A DNA stretch of 64,000 bases. It comes from Brachycybe producta (taxonomy: Eukaryota > Arthropoda > Diplopoda > Playtdesmida > Andrognathidae). The notes under the pieces are model-generated. The model saw only the letters and a list, made by a program, of their open reading frames with translations. It was not told where the DNA came from and did no database searches. Location of the stretch: assembly GCA_036925085.1 (NCBI GenBank), contig JAUPFP010000067.1, positions 372,001 through 436,000 on the forward strand, in the 5' to 3' direction. Below, piece by piece: positions 59,727 to 64,000 of this stretch (positions are counted from its first letter, which is position 1; every line of letters begins with the position of its first letter). The position numbers and the translations under genes were made by a program.

Positions 59727-62700
59727 TTACTTGAACATGGAATCGGCCAAAGTGGTGACCAGATTCAGAAAAGGCCACTTTTCGACAGGAAACTTGTTAC
59801 GCGCTGCCACCGTCGACTGGACGTTCGAACTGGGAGAAGAGGCCACAGAAGAACCAACTGGTGAAACAGACGCTCCTCCTCTACGAACATATCGAGACTG
59901 GATACAAGAGCTCTTTTTGTTACAAAAAAAAATTGAAAAAAAAAAAAATGCATTAATTATTGTATTTATTATTGAATAAAAAGTTAACATTTTTTTACGA
60001 GTTCGGCTGCTAGTTCTCTCTTGAAAAGCTGTTTGTCCCAGGACGGCTGCAAAGTGCTCAACAGAATCAAACCAGCTTGAGAAACGATTAAATACAAAGA
60101 TCGCTCCAATAAGAATGTTAACATTTCCCTATAAACATATAGAGATAAATAAATTAAAGAAAGAAAAAATCAAAAACAAGAGATTAATCGCTGAAATCGT
60201 ACCAGTTATAAGGAAGAGGATCATTCGACGAAGAGGTTCTAGGTGGTGACGGTAATCGTTCGCTCTACCAAAAGAAACCCAAAAAACATAGTTTAAAATT
60301 TGTAATCGTTTCGTTTTTTAATATGGTACAGAAAAAAAGACGAGAACGCAATTTTTAAAGGAACTTAATGAAAATCTCAAAATTTATTTTGAAATTATAA
60401 AAGAACCCACTTTAAACCTTGAAATTCCTTTCTTAAGTGGCTTCATAGAAACGTCCTCATTGTTTATTTTTTCTGTACTATATTAAAAATGACTTCTATA
60501 GTCTCTTAACGGTTCAAAACGTTAAAACAAGCTCACTAGATTCAACAAACGAGTACACATGGCAGTGCATGAAAGAATTGTGCCGAAACTTATCGGCGTG
60601 ACTTGCTCCAATGATGGAGTTCCAAAACCGACTTCTAAAAGTGGCTCCCATTGATTCACATCGAGCCCCTTTTGAAAAAAAAAAAAGTAAACTCCACCTT
60701 AAGAAACATAAAAAAACAATCATAAACAACCAGTGTTACCTGATCGCAAAGAATTTCTGAAAGTGCTGGAGTAAAATTTGACATCACGGACACACAAATG
60801 GAAAGAACTTCAATGAGCCTTAATTTATAAATGACAATAAAATATTGTAACATCGTGTTCTCGAACACTTCGATAAAAGCCACACACATTGATCTCATTT
60901 TTTGTAATTTTGGATTCGGCCTTTCGGTTTCTTCTGTTGACGAAATCCGTCTAAGCCTAACGTTATCTTCGTCTTCCGGCAAACGCATCGAACTGTCCTT
61001 GGAAACTTCCTAAGAAAAAAAAAACAAACATTCTTTGTATTTATTGTTTAAAAAGGTAGAAAACGTAATACGACGAATATAAAAACGTACGCCGAGAGAA
61101 TGTAGGATCACTTGCGGCCTCAAAAGATAAGCGGTGGCAACGTAACAAGTATTGAAAGTGAAGTCCTGTTCACAAATGAATAAAAACACAGTTAAGAGTT
61201 TATTACATTTAAGTTTTAGATGTAAAACTGACTAGTAATTCTCTGGCTGTCGATCTGCAATGAAGATTCCAAGCAGAAGGAAACAAAGAAAGTTCATGGA
61301 TCAATCTGAGAATTATCATGGAGGATTTCAGGTTCTTTTCGTTAAGTTGTTTATGCAGAAACAGCGGTAACTGAAATCATACAAGAGACAAAACACACTT
61401 TTAAAATTACATAATATTTGTTAGGACGAAAATATATTTGTTAAATAGAGAAACAAAATAAAAATCAAAGTTTGTTAGAAACTAGAATAGGTTAATATTC
61501 TAAAGGAATTTTTTTTTTTAGAAATGATATCTTTAAAAATAAACTTTGTATTGGACTTTGAAAACGCGCAAATTTGATGTTTTATTATTAGTAAGGCCAA
61601 ACATTTAATTAAAATAAAAATGTGGAAATTATTTTTTTTTGAAATTATGCATTTTATGCAAATAAAAAATAAACTTTCAGAATATGCAAGAAAATTGTTC
61701 CTTTTATGCTAATAGAAAAATACACTATCAGATAATCATCGATTCAGCATATGCAATAACAGAAAATGCAAAATAAAAAACGAAAATAAAACGTATATAA
61801 TAAATGAAATTATATGCAAATTTACAAAAAAATATTCCATTTTATGCATTTTGAATGCACATTTGACAATCTAACATAATTTGCATCAGGAAATTGCTTC
61901 TTTCCAACTAGTTTGCAGCTAAAATTGAGATGAACTCTAGCCTCCAAACAGTATTTTTCATTGCTAAAAGTATAATTTTGTATTTTGCCTTGGCCTTTGG
62001 ATAAAACAGTCCCTCTGTCATAAGCCATCTCAAAATAAAAAAAAATCGACAGCTAATCTAGTTGAAATTGAATATTTAACATGTGTTAAATAAATTTTGT
62101 GTAATTTCCTTAAAATAAAAAAATAATGATAAACATCGACCCAATGAAAAAACAAACCATTTTAAACTTTTCACTATTTATAACAGCAAAGTCGAGAGCA
62201 GACGAAACAACGAAATGTCGCTCATTGTGAAGAACGTTCGTGACAAGACGAAACGTAGCCTCGTAGACATCGGTCCACTTTAAATGCCGTTGTCCAGCCT
62301 TAAAAAAAAATAACCCAGAAAATACAAAAGATTAATCGTAACTTCTAAAATAGTATAACTGTCTTAACTGCAACAATGACACTCTCGGAGTCGGTCGTTC
62401 CGAAAGAAGGCAATTGAAGCAACGGAAGACACAAACACTGAATCGCGTCGATAACCGATAGAAGTTTGCAAACTTGACCGAATTGAGACAATTCGGCCAA
62501 CAGTTCGAGAACAGCCAAACAGGCTTCCAAACCAACAGCGTGCGAAAAACAGTTTATAACAAAACCAACGAGTGTGTAGATCACAGATTGCCTTTGAAGT
62601 TCCGGAATCCAAACTTCGCAAGTGGCCAAATTAGAAATCAGTTTTTGAATCATGGATGAACACAATACGATCAGCTGAAATAAGATAAACATTTACAAAA

Positions 62701-63999
62701 GTGGACGTTAAACCTTTTTTTTTTTATAATCAACTTTGAAGAAACATCGTATTAATCGACGCTCAAGATTTACATGAAATTTGAACTGCGTGTTCTCGTT
62801 GTTCGTCTTTTCGACTTCCATTATGCACCGATTTAAAATCTCGCAAGACAAACTGATCCAGAAGCACAACTGTCGGCCGTGAGGACAGAAACACGTAACT
62901 TGCGACGTGTGATCGAGTCTTTTTTTAACAGATCTCGTTACATTTGGAGAAATCGAACCGATGACAACAACGCAGATCGTGAACACGTCCGAAACCACTC
63001 TTGAAGGAATTCCGTCTCCGGCATTGACAATCGGTTGCAGAAGCGAAGGTAACCGTTTGAACCACTGAGCAACGTGAGGTCTAGAATCTCTAAAAACGGA
63101 AAAAAATTTCGAGACGATAAAGATGACTTATTATCGTTACCAAAAAAAACCTACTCTTTCCAAAGGTAGAGAAAATGTCGTAACGTTTCCGACAAAACCA
63201 ACAATGAGGATTTATCTTGAGGACCGTTCATGTTCCGCATAAGGGAATTTAGACAACCGCCTAAGATGTAATTCTTCTGAGAAACAGGAATCTTGAGAAA
63301 GCCACCCTGAAAAATGATTACAAGCCCAGTTGTTAACATGTTTTATGAATAGCCGATTATCGAACTCCAGTTATTCTACGTTTCAGAAGGGCGACACAAA
63401 AAAATAAATTGAAACTATGTTAGAAACTAGAACGGCACTTTCAAAATAAACTGTTGATAGACAAAAATAAAAAATATCGTCTGCTTAACATTAGAAAATT
63501 TTAAAACTGACATTTTCACGTTTTAAAAAATATATCATTTTTACCCTTCTAGTTTCAAAAACACTTTCAATTTAGCCCATTTCACTAGATGAAACAAGAA
63601 GAAATTCAAAGAGTTTTAAAACTAAAGCAGCGAATAATAGTCTTATGAAACATATTCATAACGATATCTTTCAAAGTACACATTTTATAAAACAAAATTT
63701 GACGCTTTTTAATAAAGTCAAAGTAAAAAAACTGCAATTTCAAACCTTGCTATAACGTTTATTTTGAAAGATTTTGTCACAAAAACAAATTGAGCCTATT
63801 TTGTTAACTATTCTAGTTTCTAATTCACTTTCAAGGAACATTTTCTTTCTTTACACTTGAATCGCTTATGTAAGTTTTCTATATTTTCGTAAATAACGAC
63901 CTTTGTTCCAATCATAACAAAATCTCTCCACGATTCCAAAAGTGCCATAACTTCTTTCGAAGTACTGAGATCGGTCGTATAATCTTCCCTTTGTGGCAT
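59727..63999 (-). CDS. NUP188: Nucleoporin NUP188, C-terminal part (5' partial)
   Basis: Large inner-ring scaffold nucleoporin. Exons in view: 63901-63999 (continues off the window), 63155-63306, 62774-63089, 62369-62674, 62185-62298, 61233-61370, 61091-61165, 60740-61009, 60537-60668, 60203-60264, 59999-60128, 59727-59912 (TAA). All join in phase to 659 residues; full NUP188 is about 1750. Entirely alpha-helical in character. The C-terminus matches the NUP188 pattern: S-F-G-T-x-L, then L-x-x-x-x-x-S-L-Y-L-I-V-S-Q-A, K-R-E-L-A-A-E-L and R-Y-V-R-R-G-G-A-S. It finishes with a Ser/Pro-rich linker and a short helix. The donor at 63900 (GTCGTT) is chosen by phase. Two introns contain family A copies. 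Confidence 0.85.
61465..61570. repeat. Family A partial arm in NUP188 intron
   Basis: TTAGAAACTAGAATAGG followed by GATATCTTTAAAAATAAAC. No opposite arm recognised. Confidence 0.5.
63358..63832. repeat. Two adjacent family A elements in NUP188 intron
   Basis: First: 63358-63580 (GAACTCCAGTTATTCTACG, TTAGAAACTAGAACGGC, right arm ACCCTTCTAGTTTC). Second, more decayed: about 63600-63832 (GAAATTCAAAGAGTTTTAAAAC, right arm AACTATTCTAGTTTCTAA). Confidence 0.7.
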
Positions 64000-64000
64000 T

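Noticed and set aside
1..64000. CRISPR arrays, prokaryotic operons, intact viral or retroviral genes
   Set aside because: None seen. Direct repeats present are transposon-derived or microsatellite, and all recognised genes are intron-containing animal genes.

Overview
This is a 64 kb piece of an AT-rich animal nuclear genome. It carries intron-rich genes with GT-AG introns, no operons, two 5S rRNA genes and a heavy load of short palindromic (foldback) repeats. Seven protein-coding genes of recognisable bilaterian families were assembled exon by exon from reading-frame and splice-phase agreement. The presence of an NR5B/HR39-type nuclear receptor points to a protostome or a non-chordate deuterostome. 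I cannot name the species from the sequence.

Layout: KIF14 kinesin (+, 5' end outside the window, to 6708); repeat-filled convergent spacer (6709-9885); VAV guanine-nucleotide exchange factor (-, 9886-23008); bidirectional spacer; TTC19 (+, 23935-25107); POMT1 (-, 25962-30542); bidirectional spacer; NEK6/7 kinase (+, 31341-34114); INPP5E-like inositol polyphosphate 5-phosphatase (-, 34908-37212); a 9 kb repeat-dominated stretch with a divergent pair of 5S rRNA genes (38056-38506); HR39/NR5B nuclear receptor (-, 46468-53098); another repeat-rich spacer holding one orphan candidate exon; and NUP188 (-, 59727 to the right edge, 5' end outside). VAV/TTC19 and POMT1/NEK are head-to-head pairs. KIF14/VAV, TTC19/POMT1 and NEK/INPP5E are tail-to-tail. 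The genes are ordinary housekeeping, cell-division, signalling and developmental loci, and I see no functional cluster joining them.

The most interesting coding observation is in VAV. Two exons (20645-20777 and 18129-18237) each encode an alternative version of the regulatory tyrosine segment (Y-E-D-L-C) between the CH and DH domains. Their phases make them mutually exclusive: including both gives an immediate stop codon, and skipping both shifts the frame.

The second theme is the repeats. At least nine families of inverted-repeat elements are present, several nested inside one another. One has a perfect 9-bp target duplication (55002-55226). One is flanked by TTAA (46843-47183). One palindromic family carries TGACGTCA and GGGCGG motifs and forms a 750-bp array 0.5-1.3 kb upstream of the HR39 start codon. 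Dispersed copies of one dominant family (called A here) sit in introns of nearly every gene. I found no CRISPR array, no prokaryote-type operon and no intact autonomous transposon.
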